DNA of 64,000 nucleotides from Diphasiastrum complanatum. Its lineage: Eukaryota; Streptophyta; Lycopodiopsida; Lycopodiales; Lycopodiaceae. The notes beneath the pieces were generated by a model, which made no database searches, was not told where the DNA came from, and saw only the letters and a program-made list of their open reading frames with translations. Shown here piece after piece: positions 38,214-52,289 of the stretch. Each line of letters opens with the position of its first letter. The first letter of the stretch is position 1. The position numbers and the translations under genes were made by a program. The DNA lies in assembly GCA_029204225.1 (NCBI GenBank), contig CM055098.1:11033052-11097051 (forward strand), read 5' to 3'.

Positions 38214-40214
38214 TTACAATACTAATGACTTGGAGATCAAGCCAAGGTTTGATCTATGTTTTTCAAAGTCCTTCTTAGCTTGAGGCTTGGTGAGCAGATC
38301 TGCATAACAATTTGAAGTTGATACATGCTCAAGGAGAATCTCACCATCCATAACTTTTTCTCTTACATAGTGGTGTGCTACCTCTATGTGTTTACTTCTT
38401 GCATGGAAGCTTGGATTACTTGCAAGATATTGGGCCGAGATGCTATCACATTTGATGCAAGGTATTTCCTCCTCTTGAATGATCCCGAGCTCCACTAGTA
38501 GTCTTTTGATCCACATGACTTCCTTTGTTGTGATAGTCAAATCCTTGTACTCGGCTTCACATGAAGATAAAGAGATAGTGTCTTGCTTCTTAGATTGCCA
38601 AGAGACAAGATTATCTCCTAGAAATATTGTGTAAGAACTTGTGGACTTTCTATCCACCTTATCACCTGCAAAATCCGAATCTAAAAAGGCAATAAGACTT
38701 AGATCATGTCTTTTAAAACAAAGTCCATAGTCTTGAGTGGATGCAACATATCTTAAGATCCTCTTTCCCTTTTTCCCATCATGGATTTTTGGATTTTGCA
38801 TGCTTTGACTAAGCTTGTGCACACTAAAACTAAGATCGGCCCTAGTGATAGTGAGCCATATTAAAGAGCCTATTAGACTTCTAAAAAGTGTGATGTCCTC
38901 AAAGGATGCTTCATCACAAGTTTTAGTGTCTTTAACATTAGACTCCATAGGAGTATCTATGCTTTTACAATCTTGCATTTTAAACTTCTTAAGCATAGAT
39001 CTTACATAACTTTCTTGAGAAATGAAAGCTAAGTCTTTACAGATCTCAATCTCTAATCCAAGTACATGATGTAAAAATCCAAGGTCTTGCATTTTGAATT
39101 CCTTTCCTAAGGAGATCTTGGTATCAACAAGTAAATCCATGTTGCTTCCACATAATAGAATGTCATCTACATAAATAAGCAACATGATTATATCATTACC
39201 AACATATTTAATATATAAGGATGGATCATATGAACTAATCTTGAAACCAATAGAAAGAAGATAAGTGTTCAACCTCTCATACCAAGCCCTTGGAGCTTGT
39301 TTCAAGCCATAAAGACTTTTCAAAAGTAAGCATACTTTTGATCCTTTGCCATTCACAACAAAACCTGGAGGTTGATGCATATATATTTCTTCTTCTAAGT
39401 AACCATTCAAGAAAGCATTGGAAACATCAAGTTGAAGCATTTTCCAATCATAGAAGCAACAAATAGTGATGAGAATTCTAATGGTTACCATCTTTGCCAT
39501 GGGAGCAAAGGTTTCTTCATAATCTATGCCTTTGATTTGGGCATAGCCTTTAGCACAAAGCCTTGCTTTGGACTTATTTATTGATCCATCATTGTTGAGC
39601 TTGATTCTATAGACCCACTTGCATCCAATGACCTGCTTGTCATTAGGTGGATCTACAAGTTGCCAAGTCTCATTTTGCATCAAAGCTTCATACTCGGCCT
39701 CCATAGCTTTGATCCAATCCTTTGATTGAAGACCTTCCTCCACACTTGATGGTTCTTCAATGGAAGTGTGAAAAGCATGTAGACAACTTGAATCCTCCAC
39801 TTGTTTGCCTTTTTCCAAGTAGGTGAGTCTTCTAGGCTCGGATCTCTCTCGGGTTGATCTTCTTGGAGTCATTGGTAGACTCGGCTTCTCTTGTGATCTT
39901 GGCCCCAACAAGTCTTCATCTTGATCAATACTTGATGAAGAGACTCCTCCTTGATGAATAAGCTCTTGAGATTCTTGCACATTGTCCTTCATGTACATTC
40001 GATCTTCATGGAAGATCACATCTCTACTTATTATAGTTTGATAAGTAGATGGAACAAAAATCCTATAGGCTTTACTCGAATAGCCTATCATAATGCCTTT
40101 AAGAGCATTAGCATCTTCTTTTTTTTCTTGTTTCAAGAGGTACATGTACAAGGCATACACATCCAAATGTTCTAAGATGATTGACCTCGGGTTTCCTTCC
40201 ATACAACTTTTCAT
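38214..40214 (-). CDS. Copia B integrase C-terminus, reverse transcriptase and RNase H
   Basis: An intact 666-codon frame, the longest in the window. Residues 1-75 are the end of integrase and linker (GIMIGYSSKAYRIFVPSTY, RDVIFHED). RT follows from about residue 165 (DWIKAMEAEYEALMQNETW) with catalytic Asp263 (QLDVSNAFLNG), LYGLKQAPRAWYE and YVDD at 348-351. RNase H at about 505-640 shows LDSDFAGD (512-514), SSCEAEY (553-555) and CDSISAQY (590), then the C-terminal CYADLLTKP. All RT and RNase H catalytic residues I can check are kept. The ATG is internal to the polyprotein, so translation would need the upstream gag start, which is broken. Confidence 0.92.
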   Translation of the reverse strand: MKSCMEGNPRSIILEHLDVYALYMYLLKQEKKEDANALKGIMIGYSSKAYRIFVPSTYQTIISRDVIFHEDRMYMKDNVQESQELIHQGGVSSSSIDQDEDLLGPRSQEKPSLPMTPRRSTRERSEPRRLTYLEKGKQVEDSSCLHAFHTSIEEPSSVEEGLQSKDWIKAMEAEYEALMQNETWQLVDPPNDKQVIGCKWVYRIKLNNDGSINKSKARLCAKGYAQIKGIDYEETFAPMAKMVTIRILITICCFYDWKMLQLDVSNAFLNGYLEEEIYMHQPPGFVVNGKGSKVCLLLKSLYGLKQAPRAWYERLNTYLLSIGFKISSYDPSLYIKYVGNDIIMLLIYVDDILLCGSNMDLLVDTKISLGKEFKMQDLGFLHHVLGLEIEICKDLAFISQESYVRSMLKKFKMQDCKSIDTPMESNVKDTKTCDEASFEDITLFRSLIGSLIWLTITRADLSFSVHKLSQSMQNPKIHDGKKGKRILRYVASTQDYGLCFKRHDLSLIAFLDSDFAGDKVDRKSTSSYTIFLGDNLVSWQSKKQDTISLSSCEAEYKDLTITTKEVMWIKRLLVELGIIQEEEIPCIKCDSISAQYLASNPSFHARSKHIEVAHHYVREKVMDGEILLEHVSTSNCYADLLTKPQAKKDFEKHRSNLGLISKSLVL

Positions 40215-40229
40215 AAGGTAAAATATCTT

Positions 40230-40838
40230 CTATAGCATGATTTGGCAAAAAATTGCAAAGGTAATTAGCACATCCCACTGCTTCTCCCCAAAATCTTTAG
40301 AAAGAGAGGCTTCTAGTCTAAGTGCCTTTGCACATTCACATAGAGTCCTATTTTTTCTTTTGGCTACTCCATTAGATTGAGGAGAGTAGGAGCAAGTGAA
40401 ATCTCTTCTAATGCCAAAATCATTACAAAAGTTTATGAACTTTGTGGAGATGTATTCACCTCCATTATCACTTCTCAAACCTTTAATTTTACAAGATAGT
40501 TGATTCTCAACAAAAGCTTTGAACTTCACAAAAGTTTCATATGCTAATGCTTTAGAAGATAAAAGGTAAACCCAACAAAAACGTGAGTAATCATCAATAA
40601 ATGCTATAAAACATGTAGCTCCACCCTTGCTCTTGGTGGATGAGAAATGGATGTCACTATGGATGAGTTCCAAAGGTGCTTTGGACTTGATGGTTGATCT
40701 TTGATGTGGCCTTGCATGTGATTTGGCCAATGCACATGCATCACAAGGACTTGGCTCCTTGATCATGGACTTAGGCAAACCATGAGCTAGCTCCAACTTG
40801 CACATAGATTGCATGGCCTTGGAGTTGGGATGGCCCAA
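40230..40838 (-). pseudogene. Copia B integrase core, catalytic Glu replaced by Lys
   Basis: Begins with the GAG-pre-integrase tail (MGHPNSKAMQSMCK, CDACALAKSHARPH). The integrase core shows HSDIH, FIDDYSRFCWVYLL and RSDNGGEY, then NGVAKRKNRT at about 40350-40390. Copia integrases have NGVAERKNRT, with the Glu as third catalytic residue, so a GAA to AAA change probably kills strand transfer. A frameshift near 40215-40235 separates it from the RT frame. Confidence 0.88.
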
Positions 40839-40862
40839 CCTCCTATGCCATAGATCTTCACT

Positions 40863-41426
40863 TCAGAGCTTTCCTTGTAGCACAATATCCAAGCAAAGAT
40901 TAGCATTTTCATTTCCATCAAGCTTGAATAACCTTCCAAAATGAGAACATGATGCTATTATATCATCATCTTTTGTGATCAAGCAAGTACCATCTTTAAA
41001 ATCTACTTGTAGACCACCGTCATTGAGTTGGCCTACACTTATTAGATTTTTAGTCAAACTAGGAACATAGAGCACATCAATGAGATCAAGCTTATCTAGA
41101 GATATGCTTCCTATGCCTTCTATCATGCATTCCTCATCATTTGTTGTATAGATACAACTTCTAGATCCTTTGTATGGTACAAGATTACAAAAAGAGTTTT
41201 TATCACTACTCGTGTGGGATGAGGCACCACTATCTAGCCACCATACATTAGAATGCTTGAAAGAGGAAGATGAAACGTTAGACATCATAAGTGAATCCTC
41301 TTTGTCACAAGGAGATTCATCTTCACAAGTGATGTTGGCTTGCTTTTTCCTTTTGTAGCATTGAGAGGCAAAATGTCCCTTTTTGCCACATGAGAAACAA
41401 GTAACCTTGTACTTGTTCTTCTTCAC
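40863..41426 (-). pseudogene. Copia B zinc knuckle and protease
   Basis: Zinc knuckle CFSCGKKGHFASQC (CX2CX4HX4C) near the start, then the aspartic protease site WWLDSGASSHTSS, intact, and the conserved YVPSLTKNLISVGQL. It is out of frame with gag and with integrase. Confidence 0.88.
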
Positions 41427-41439
41427 ATTGGATGAGCTT

Positions 41440-42165
41440 GGTTCCTCCTCAGATGTCTTCTAATGCTCTTGTGTTGTCCTTGGAGCTCTTGCCATTCTTC
41501 TTGTCTTTTCTCTTCTCCTTGGATTTGATGAAGAGTGCTTGATCACTTCCTCCATCTTTGAGAGATAATCTCTCAAATCTTGCAATTCGAGTTTGATGTC
41601 TATACTCCTCGGCTATCAAGACTCCTTGAAAGCCTTCTAAAGAGAGTAAGTCCTATTTAATTGCATAAGATTGGACAATGGTATCAAAATCTTCTCTTAG
41701 TCCATTCAAGATAACTTGAACTATTTCCTTGGATTTGATAGAATCACCTATGCAAAAAAGATCTTTATGGAGATCCTTAACTCTAGAAACATAGGATGAA
41801 GCACTTTCATCCTTTCTTTGAAAAATTTGAAAGATCATATTTCTTAGAGTAAGGATTCTAGAAGTGCTTTTAGACTCGTAAATAGATTGAAGAGTACTCC
41901 ATGCTTCTTGAGCATTGACACAAGAATTAATCTCTCTTAGGACTTCATTGGAGACATTTAGCTTCAAAACATGAAGAGCAACTCGTGCTCTTTTCTTGAA
42001 TTTGGGAATTTCTTGAGGATTATTTGGTTCCTCCTCATTCCCATTCACTATATCTATTAGATCTTGAAGTACAAGAATTGATTTTATCCTCACTTTCCAT
42101 GTACTATAATTTGTAGAGGTGAGTCTCTCACCTTGTTCTAATAGATAAGATCCCATTGAAGTCAT
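41440..42165 (-). pseudogene. Copia B gag
   Basis: Starts at the ATG at 42165 (MTSMGSYLLEQGERLTSTNY). UBN2-type copia gag with FKKRARVALHVLKLNVSNEV and LREDFDTIVQSYAIK, interrupted by TAG at 41653 and frame changes before the zinc knuckle. Its N-terminal start lies about 760 bp inside the 5' LTR; the leader (42180-42910) has no frame. Confidence 0.88.
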
Positions 42166-42911
42166 ATCTAGAGAATTGATTTTGGCTTTCTAAATGAATG
42201 TTTTCAAAGGTTCAAAACTAATCAAATGTAGACTATTGATTACTTGGAATCAAGTTAACAAATGATTGAGAACTCAAAGAAGGCCAAAAGTTCCAATTTC
42301 TAGGTGCTAGACAAAATTTGCACTAAATTTTTCAAAGCAAAAGTGGATGAAGTAAATCTGATTTCACAGGTGTGAAATAGCTTAAAAAAATCAGATTTAT
42401 CATTTAGAAAGTTTCATCCATTCATAGGATCATAGATCCAAACAATTCTTCTTGGATTGAAGAAAATTGAAAAATAGTCAAAATTTGCTATTTTTGACTC
42501 CTACAATAAGGGATCTTAGATAGTACAGCCTTCAAGCATGTAAAACTCTATTTTTCTTCTTCAACATACCTCACTTGAATGTCAAGAACTCCCCTTAGCA
42601 TCCACAAATCCTCTTGAGGTCACTTGCATCACAAACTAGCCTTGATTAGCTTCCTATTCATATGCTACATGGATGGAAGAGATGCGCAGTAACATAGCCC
42701 CCCACTCTATCTTGATTAGAGGCCTCACACGTGCTGCTACAGTAGGCCATACAACTCTGAAATCAGAGAAAACAATATGTTAATAAATGATGATAAGAGT
42801 GAATCTAGTTATCTCAAAATCGAGTGCCAGTAAGAGGCAAAATTTCAACAACAATGATCAAAAGTCATTCCATTTGATAAAGCAATGATTAGATGTGTAT
42901 TCTCCTATCAA

Positions 42912-42923
42912 GCTCTGATACCA
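42912..42923 (-). promoter_or_regulatory. Primer-binding site of copia B
   Basis: Minus strand TGGTATCAGAGC, directly abutting the 5' LTR edge at 42924; complementary to the 3' end of plant initiator-Met tRNA. Confidence 0.92.
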
Positions 42924-43470
42924 TGAGAACTTTTTCACGCGTGTGAACCAACTGCAAGTACAAGGATCAAGGAAATGAATGTTTGCACACTAAACTAGCT
43001 TCTATTCTCAAAAACAAAGATATGGAAAACATTGGCAAGCTAGTTAGCAAGAAGGCAAGAGCATTCATCACAATCTAACTATCATTACACCTCCAATGGA
43101 TCAAATGGAAGCTTTACTTGAAGAAGTATTTTATTGAGGTACAAAGCCACCTTATTTATAATACAAGAGGCCTTCTAGAACTCGTGGAGAGAGAAAGCAA
43201 CCTAGATGCCACATTGCCTCTACCTCTCTACTAGATGACAAAAAGAGAACTGGATAAGACTTGAGAATCTCTCCTTTTGAGAATCCTTGACTACAAGAGT
43301 AGCCTCACATGCTTCTTGATAGGTTCTAGACCTACACATCACTATGGAGACTAAAAATCTACCTTGGCTCAACTTGGAAAGTTACTAGGCTAGTCTACCT
43401 CAAGTTTGGACAAACCCCAAAACTTGAATCCCTAAGTTAAATATTACTCTAATTTTACAATATTTTCACA
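42924..43470 (-). repeat. 5' LTR of copia B
   Basis: Direct repeat partner of 37644-38191, with the same ends. Confidence 0.95.
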
Positions 43471-44335
43471 AAAAGAGACATTTCTGAAATATTAACCTAG
43501 GAGAAGCTAAAATCTATATAGGCTTGCCGATTCAAAGACACTTTGAAGGTGGTAAGTTATATCTTCACCAACAAAAGTACACTCAAAAGATCAGTGAAGA
43601 CTTTAACATGCTCGAATGCAAAGGTGTGTATACTCCCATGATACCTGGAGCAATATTGAACAAGGCAGATTGTCTGCAGACTCTCGAGGAAGAGAAGCGA
43701 ATGGCCAAAACACCCTATCGTAGGCTGATTGGATCATTGTTATATCGAGCAGACAACACAAGACCTGATATAGTATTTGCAATATACACGCTGAGCCAAT
43801 ATAATCAGAACTCAGGATCATTGCATTGGAAGTTGGCGAAAATAGTACTACAATATATCCAAGAAACGAAAGACTATGGACTGTGTTATTCGAAGGATGC
43901 TGGATTTCACATTGAATCTTACAGTGACGCAAGCTGGGCATCCATGAAGGATGATAGCAACAGTATTTCAGGAGGTTGTACTCTAGTATCTGGCGTAGCC
44001 ATTCTCTGGATAAGCAAGAAGCAAATAACAGTAGATCAATCTTCCTGGGAAGCGAAATATGTAGCAACAACCAAGATGGCAAACAATCTGATTTGGATCA
44101 AACAGATGTTGGAAGGATTTGATGAATCTATTTCTGAACCTTATGTCTTGTTAATGGATAATACTTCAGCAAGCTATCTTACAAAAGATCTAGTATTTCA
44201 TTTAAAGTTGAAGCATATGGCTATCAAGTATCATGTTTGGGACTTAGTCGAGAAGAAGATATTGAAGACAGTCTTCATATCCACAGAGAAAATGACAGCT
44301 GATATCGTTACGAAGCCACTCTAAAAAGCTTTGTT
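43471..44335 (+). pseudogene. Copia A3 continued: RT end and RNase H
   Basis: Resumes after the B insertion at AAAAGAGACATTTCTG. The frame 43524-44324 encodes the RT connection (MAKTPYRRLIGSLLY, RPDIVFAI) and RNase H with SYSDASWAS, a changed SSWEAKY (usually SSCEAEY) and LLMDNTSASY, ending MTADIVTKPL, where a TAA cuts the last residues. Confidence 0.87.
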
Positions 44336-44467
44336 CGAGAAGCAGCGAAGAAGATTGGGGTTAATTCAACTACCCACTTTAAGAGAGAGCTATAGAACAC
44401 CTGATCAAACAGATCTCGATTCTACTAACAAAGTGCGCACTTTACTTGACAAAAGATGAGAAACGTC

Positions 44468-45070
44468 TGTGAAGTCAAAACATTTCTATCTATGATCAAC
44501 CTCATAGGATTCGCGAAATTTTATCTTGATTGATACTTGAAAGATTCACGAAACAATTTATTGTAGAAACTCGTGGTTTCTTGTTGAAGCTCAAAATATT
44601 CACGAACAGAATCTTGTCACGAAATATTTTGTTTCTTGTTCAAAGCCCACCTATCACGAAATGGTCACGAAAAATTCGCGAATTATTTTGGATTTTTCTT
44701 CAAGCTCAAATTGTAATCTGTCACGAACAATTCACAAAACATGAACCTATAACGGAATGACAGACTGTCACAAAAAATTCGCAAATAGAAATTATTCGAC
44801 CCTGGAAATAGAGCGTCTATTTAAATATCAACTGTCATGGTTAGATCTACTGTTACAGAATTAAAAGGCCAAAAGACCTGTCTTGTAGCAATATAAATAC
44901 ATGTGCACTACTCGTTGTAGAAAAACTAAATTTGAAGAGACTCTCAGACTCATTCAATCAGAGACACAAGAGCGAGATAAGACAGCAAGAGATGTATACT
45001 GATGCAGATTCAGAATTATAAATGCGTTTTTGATCAATAGTTTTTGTTTGTCTAAAATTGTCTTAAGTTG
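44468..45070 (+). repeat. 3' LTR of copia A3, truncated
   Basis: Starts TGTGAAGTC, as at 53651, and has the LTR TATA box TATAAATA at 44892-44899. It stops at GTCTTAAGTTG (45070), about 150 bp short of the full LTR, and is joined to repeat G. Confidence 0.87.
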
Positions 45071-45092
45071 AATAGAATCTATGTGCGGTGAT

Positions 45093-45222
45093 ATCCTTGG
45101 TGGGGGTTCTCCATCGATTAAAAGGACGACGTCATCTTTTATAATTTGCCATAGTCTTCTCAGGTGGGGAGTGCAGTTGGGTCTTCATCTTTCTAGTGCT
45201 TATATGTTGTTGAGGCCTTAGT
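45093..45222 (+). repeat. Dispersed repeat G, copy 2
   Basis: Direct match of 28395-28516. Confidence 0.8.
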
Positions 45223-45224
45223 TA

Positions 45225-47800
<2,576 letters not shown>

Positions 47801-47811
47801 CAATGAAAGTT

Positions 47812-48461
47812 TTAATCTCTTGCTTTCTTATCTCGATGTTGTGTCTTTGATTGAATGACTTTGAGAGTCTCTTCAGTTTTAGTTGTTTTACAACGAGCAA
47901 TGCACATGTATTTATATTGTTACAGGACAAGTCTTTTGGCCTTTTAATTACACATCCTTTGGTTTTGTAACAGTAGATCTAACCATTTACAACGATTGAT
48001 ATTTAAATAGATGTTCTATTTCCAGGGTCGAATAATTTTTGTTCGCAAATATTTTGCGATAGTCTGTCTCTTCGTTATAGCTTCGTGTTTTGTGAATTGT
48101 TCGTGACACTTGTCTATTCACGACATTTTCATATTTCGCAAATTGTTCGCGACAGATGACAATTTGGAGCTTGAAGAAAAATCCGGAATAATTCGCAAAT
48201 CGTTCGTGACCATTTCGTGACAGGTGAGCTTTGAACAAGAAACAAATATTTCGTGACAAGATTCTGTTCGCAAATCTTTTGAGCTTCTACAAAAAACTAT
48301 TTCGCTAATCTTTCATGAACCTTTCGAGTATCAAGCACGATAAAATTTTGTGAGTCCTTCAAGGTTGATCACAAATAGAAATGTTTCGAGTTCGCGTTTG
48401 TTTCTCATTTTTTGTCAAGTAAACTGCGCACTTTGTTAGTAGAATCGAGATCTGTCTGATT
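47812..48461 (-). repeat. Family A fragment, minus strand: RNase H tail and LTR
   Basis: 48461-48397 equals the last bases of the A internal region (GATCTCGATTCTACTAACAA, plus-sense). 48396-47812 is an LTR start with many TTCGCAAA and TTCGTGAC motifs. The LTR is cut at 47812, near GAGATAAGACAGCAAGAG. It is the only A piece on this strand. Confidence 0.85.
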
Positions 48462-48479
48462 AGGTGGTTTTTGTGTTGT

Positions 48480-49716
48480 TGAACAATCATTGTAACAATG
48501 TCCATAACCGCATTCATGACAGAATGGAGCAAGGTTTCCATTGTTCAAAAATTACGCAAATTTGTGGCTCTCTCCTCATGCAAAGCATCCAAGTGGTGCT
48601 CTGGCCCATTGTCTCGCTGCTTGTTATTGCGCGGCAACATAGATAGCATGCTATTCTGAAGGTTTAATCTCTTGATCATTACTGTAATTCCATTGTTCAT
48701 TACCATTGTAAGGCTCAGGTCCTATTAAATTCGCAGGAGGAGCTTGTTGTGCTTGTGGAGCTGGCAAAGATAGTCGTTCAGGAAATCCCAGGCCAAAGTT
48801 CTGATTCTTAGGATCAGGTCCCTTATAGGTAGTAGGTTCCCGATATTGAAGCTTATCAAACTTTTGTTGGATAATCCGAGTATGAAACAAACAATTCGTT
48901 CATGCTGTGATTTCCCACACAAATTGAACACCAGACATTTTCACAACCAGGAAAGGTCTTAGCAAACTTTTCTGTTGCGTTGCTACTCTTAGCATGCACC
49001 TCTTCCAAAGCTTTCATCTTCTCATCGAACTGAGACTGCATCTTATCCAACTGCATCTGCTGCTTTTGACCAAGTTTCACGAACTCGTTAATCATCAATT
49101 CCGTAGTAGCGTTAATATACGTGGATGCAATAGTGGTGGATGTAGTAGTGGTTTTCCCCACTGTATATGGCAACATTCTAATATTTGGTTCGTCATCATA
49201 ACCTTCATCCTCATCTCGTATTACACCGTCCATAGCATTTTTAATGACATATAGTCAGTATGGCGTTTCAGCTTGCATCTAATCCTCTTAGATAAACCTG
49301 TTAAAAACGACATAATCATAGCATCGTCAACAATTTAATCGAGATCACACTTAGACCTGAGGTGCTTCACCCGTTTAGTATAATCTTATACTCCCTCTAT
49401 CTTTCCCATTTTAATACTACTTAAAAGTAGGAAAGGATCTTCCATAAATTTTCTTGGTTTAAATCTTGTTATGAGGGCTTGTTTAACAACTTTCCAATCT
49501 GCAAAATTTTGTTTCGTCTTGGTTGTAAAACCGATCTCGTGGTGCTCCAATTAAGGCCATAGGGAATAGCTTAAGTTTATCTTGTGGAGAAACTTCGCTA
49601 TATACCTCACATGATTCAGAATAGATTTTGAGAAATCTGACAGGATCAGATATCCCATTATACTTTGGTATCTCTAATCAAGGTGACCTCGTAACAACAA
49701 TTGGTGGAACGTCCAT
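48480..49716 (-). pseudogene. Ty3/gypsy gag, broken
   Basis: From the ATG at 49716 (MDVPPIVVTRSP) a stop follows at once, then GISDPVRFLKIYSESCE and LFPMALIGAPRDRFYNQ, typical of the Retrotrans_gag domain. 49233-48856 has a Gln/Lys-rich helix (residues about 45-80) and VWCSICVGNHSMNE, a zinc-knuckle-like end. After frame changes comes a Pro/Gln-rich stretch (48890-48651) and a Cys cluster CHECGYGHCYNDC near 48500. Several stops and shifts. Confidence 0.78.
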
Positions 49717-51014
49717 TGTGAATCAATTCAATCAGACAATTAGATTGGATCTAGAGTTTATAATCAAATCCTATCTTAGATCAGATTTGTAAAAATTCTA
49801 TCACTTGACAATAATCAGATTTCTAATTTTTCAAAAAAAGACCTTTGATCAAGTGATAGATACTTCTAAAATCAGACTTTTTTAGAAAAATTAAACTGTA
49901 ACAAAATGCCCAGAAATTTGACAATGGCTAGATCTGGTAGATCAGAACCAAAAAATAGTACGGGTGAAGGTTTCCTAGGCGAAGAATGACTTAACGAAGT
50001 TTCTCCACTACTATTTTGAATAAATAATCACTGATATGGCTGTTCCTGACAAATCTGTTAAAAATAACCTTCACCGACAATGAGTAAATCTGACACAGAT
50101 AAAACTTTGGTAGAATTGGCAAAGGTTCTTTTTGGCGAACAGTAAGGATTTTGTAGCTTGGTGAGGATTAAATAAACTATTTGGATAATCCCAACAGAGC
50201 CGAACTCAAAAATGATGAAATACTATATTTATAATCCTCAGAAAAGTAGACAAAGGTCTAAGAGTAATACTGTTATTTTTGCAAAAAGGTGGCCCTTTTT
50301 GACAAAAATAGGTCAATATGACAATTGGACTTGACTTAACGTTTGCACAACTCACTGATTATCAGAAATAGTAAGTAGGACTGACATGGACTCTAGCTAA
50401 GGTTTAGACGAAGGTTCTTCTCACATAAATAGTAACTAGGACTGACATTGACTCTAGCTAAGGTTTAATTTTCTCACAAAAGCTTACCAACAATGAGATG
50501 AACAGTCACTTTGAACTTTTATTTTTGCTATTAATCTTCACCGCCTCACCGTAAATAGATTTGAATCAAACCTATGTGCAGTAAATTGGGCAAATGTTCT
50601 CTTTCTATTTTTTAGGATTTTTGGTGTTTTTGCTCTGTTTCGCCCTTCAATCTGAAGATACTCTGTATGAATCTGGTCCTGTATGGAACTCGGTGAAGGA
50701 TCTTTTCTAGAGAGCAAGAATTTATCAAGTCTGATGACGAAATTGCCTTCTTCTTCACCAAATCTGCAGAAATGAGTGATTTTTGTTGTTTTCTCTGATT
50801 TCTCAAATCCAAATGGATCTTAAAAATTGTAATTAGTATGGCCTCCCTTGCTCAATAATCAGATTAGATTTTAAAGAAGCAAAACCACTCAAACCACTCA
50901 ATAGCATCCAATCTACCTCTAACATGCAATTTTAACCCTACGAATGCCAAAACAAAATGCCGAAATGCAAGCTAACATTCATCCAAACATGCTGCAAACT
51001 AAAAAATTGGCGTA

Positions 51015-51034
51015 GCTCCCCGAGAACAGTGCCA
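51015..51034 (-). promoter_or_regulatory. Primer-binding site of the gypsy element
   Basis: Minus strand TGGCACTGTTCTCGGGGAGC, a variant of the common plant gypsy primer-binding site. It lies immediately inside the LTR. Confidence 0.75.
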
Positions 51035-51038
51035 AAAT

Positions 51039-51789
51039 TGCAGTGGGCTAATTCATATACTAGCCTCAACCCTAGATCCAAGCACACAAGCATCAAGGAG
51101 ACAAGGTTAGTTGTCACGCGGAGGTTCATTCCCATGAGTGCGATAGCATATTTCATAATCCAGCATGTGCACACTAACACTAATATCCATTAACACTAAG
51201 CATTAACACAAGATCCATTAACCCTAATCCACAATGATAGAAACTCACCCCTCTCTCTCCTCTTCTCTCTCACAAAAAGCATAAGAACATTCAATTCCAA
51301 TAAACATCAAATCCAATAATTAGCAAAAACAAAGAAAGCACGAGAGATGGAGGAAGAGAGATAGAGAGCAAGGACATTCTTGATCAATTCCATAAGAGGG
51401 CCAACCTGCTTGTATTGAAATTACAACGATTCGAAGCTATCACTTATATAGTGGATTGGAGGGTCTTGGCCTCAATTCCTATTGGCCAATTCCTACCTCC
51501 CTAACTATTCAAATTTAAAAGTGGGAACCCATTCATTAATTGGAAGACCCAATTTGAAAATGAATTTTGGTGGAAACCCCTAATTTATTCACTAACTTGA
51601 CTTTTGGGCCCTGCGACATTAGAAGTCCCGCAAAAAGGCCTAAAGTCCTTTTATTAACTTTCTAATTAATCAAATCTCTATGTGATCATCAGGTTGGACT
51701 TAAAGAAGGCAAGGTGCCAAATCCCTCTCACTTATTAACTAGGGTTAGGGTTGCATTGGGATCCGCAAACCCTCCAATAGGACAACACA
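51039..51789 (-). repeat. 5' LTR of the gypsy element
   Basis: Runs from the primer-binding site to about GGACAACACA at 51789; exact ends are uncertain because the 3' LTR is absent. A minus-strand TATA box CTATATAAG at 51443-51451 supports an LTR promoter in this direction. Confidence 0.65.
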
Positions 51790-52289
51790 TCTTCTCTGTT
51801 CTTATCTCATTTCATGCTTATACATGAGTTCTCTTGGGTTTATCTATCTATTGGTAAACTATAGTGATGATATCTTGCAATGTTGTGTATAGAACGCTTA
51901 AACTTGATGTAATTTAGATTCACGTGTGAAATATAGTTTGTTACTATTTTTTGTGCAGATAGCAACTTTACTATATCATATTGTTCATGTTTGATCAAGA
52001 CCTTGTTGAGCTTGCATCTCTTTCATGAAGTAGATGTTGATTTTCTACATTTCCAATGGTGCTAATTGTGTTGCCATTCATAACCAAAGATCAAGAAATT
52101 AGTTTGGATCTTAGTGATTCATAAAATCTTCACACTATTCAAACTCAAAGAAAGCAAGTCTAAGGAAATCAAAAGTTGAACTAGAGATACACTCTCCCCA
52201 GGTCGTGCATCTACAGGTGTGAAAAATCTTTATCAACTAGGGAGTATGGTTTGGCTGATAAAATTTTCTTAGGATTGCATGATTACCCT
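51790..52289. other. Unassigned interval
   Basis: AT-rich. Phrases such as ACTCTCCCCAGGTCGTGCAT and TCATGATT-like stretches are seen, but no repeat partner in the window and no coding frame. Confidence 0.5.

Larger units (their letters stand above)
37644..43470 (-). mobile_element. Ty1/copia element B, complete, nested in copia A3
   Basis: 5.83 kb, TG...CA LTRs of 548 and 547 bp, and a perfect 5-bp target duplication AAAAG (37639-37643 and 43471-43475). The uninterrupted target is visible in copy A5 near 56830 (GATGTCAAAAGAGACATT), which proves insertion into RT of an A element. Minus-strand order is gag, knuckle, protease, integrase, RT-RNase H. My hand count finds about 18 substitutions and one 1-bp indel between the LTRs (about 96.5% identity), so it is younger than its surroundings but not brand new. 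Confidence 0.96.
48462..51789 (-). mobile_element. Ty3/gypsy element fragment: 5' LTR, leader, gag
   Basis: A minus-strand element with an LTR at about 51039-51789, a primer-binding site TGGCACTGTTCTCGGGGAGC at 51015-51034 and a gag starting at 49716. Primer sites of the TGGCGCCGTTGCCGGGG type are typical of plant gypsy elements. The long leader (about 1.3 kb) has no coding homology. It is truncated at 48461, where it meets the A fragment; protease and pol are missing. Confidence 0.8.

Noticed and set aside
48994-49254. Plus-strand frame overlapping the gypsy gag
   Set aside because: It is antisense to a clear gag reading with zinc-knuckle-like residues; His/Leu-rich composition only mirrors the Gln/Lys-rich gag helix.
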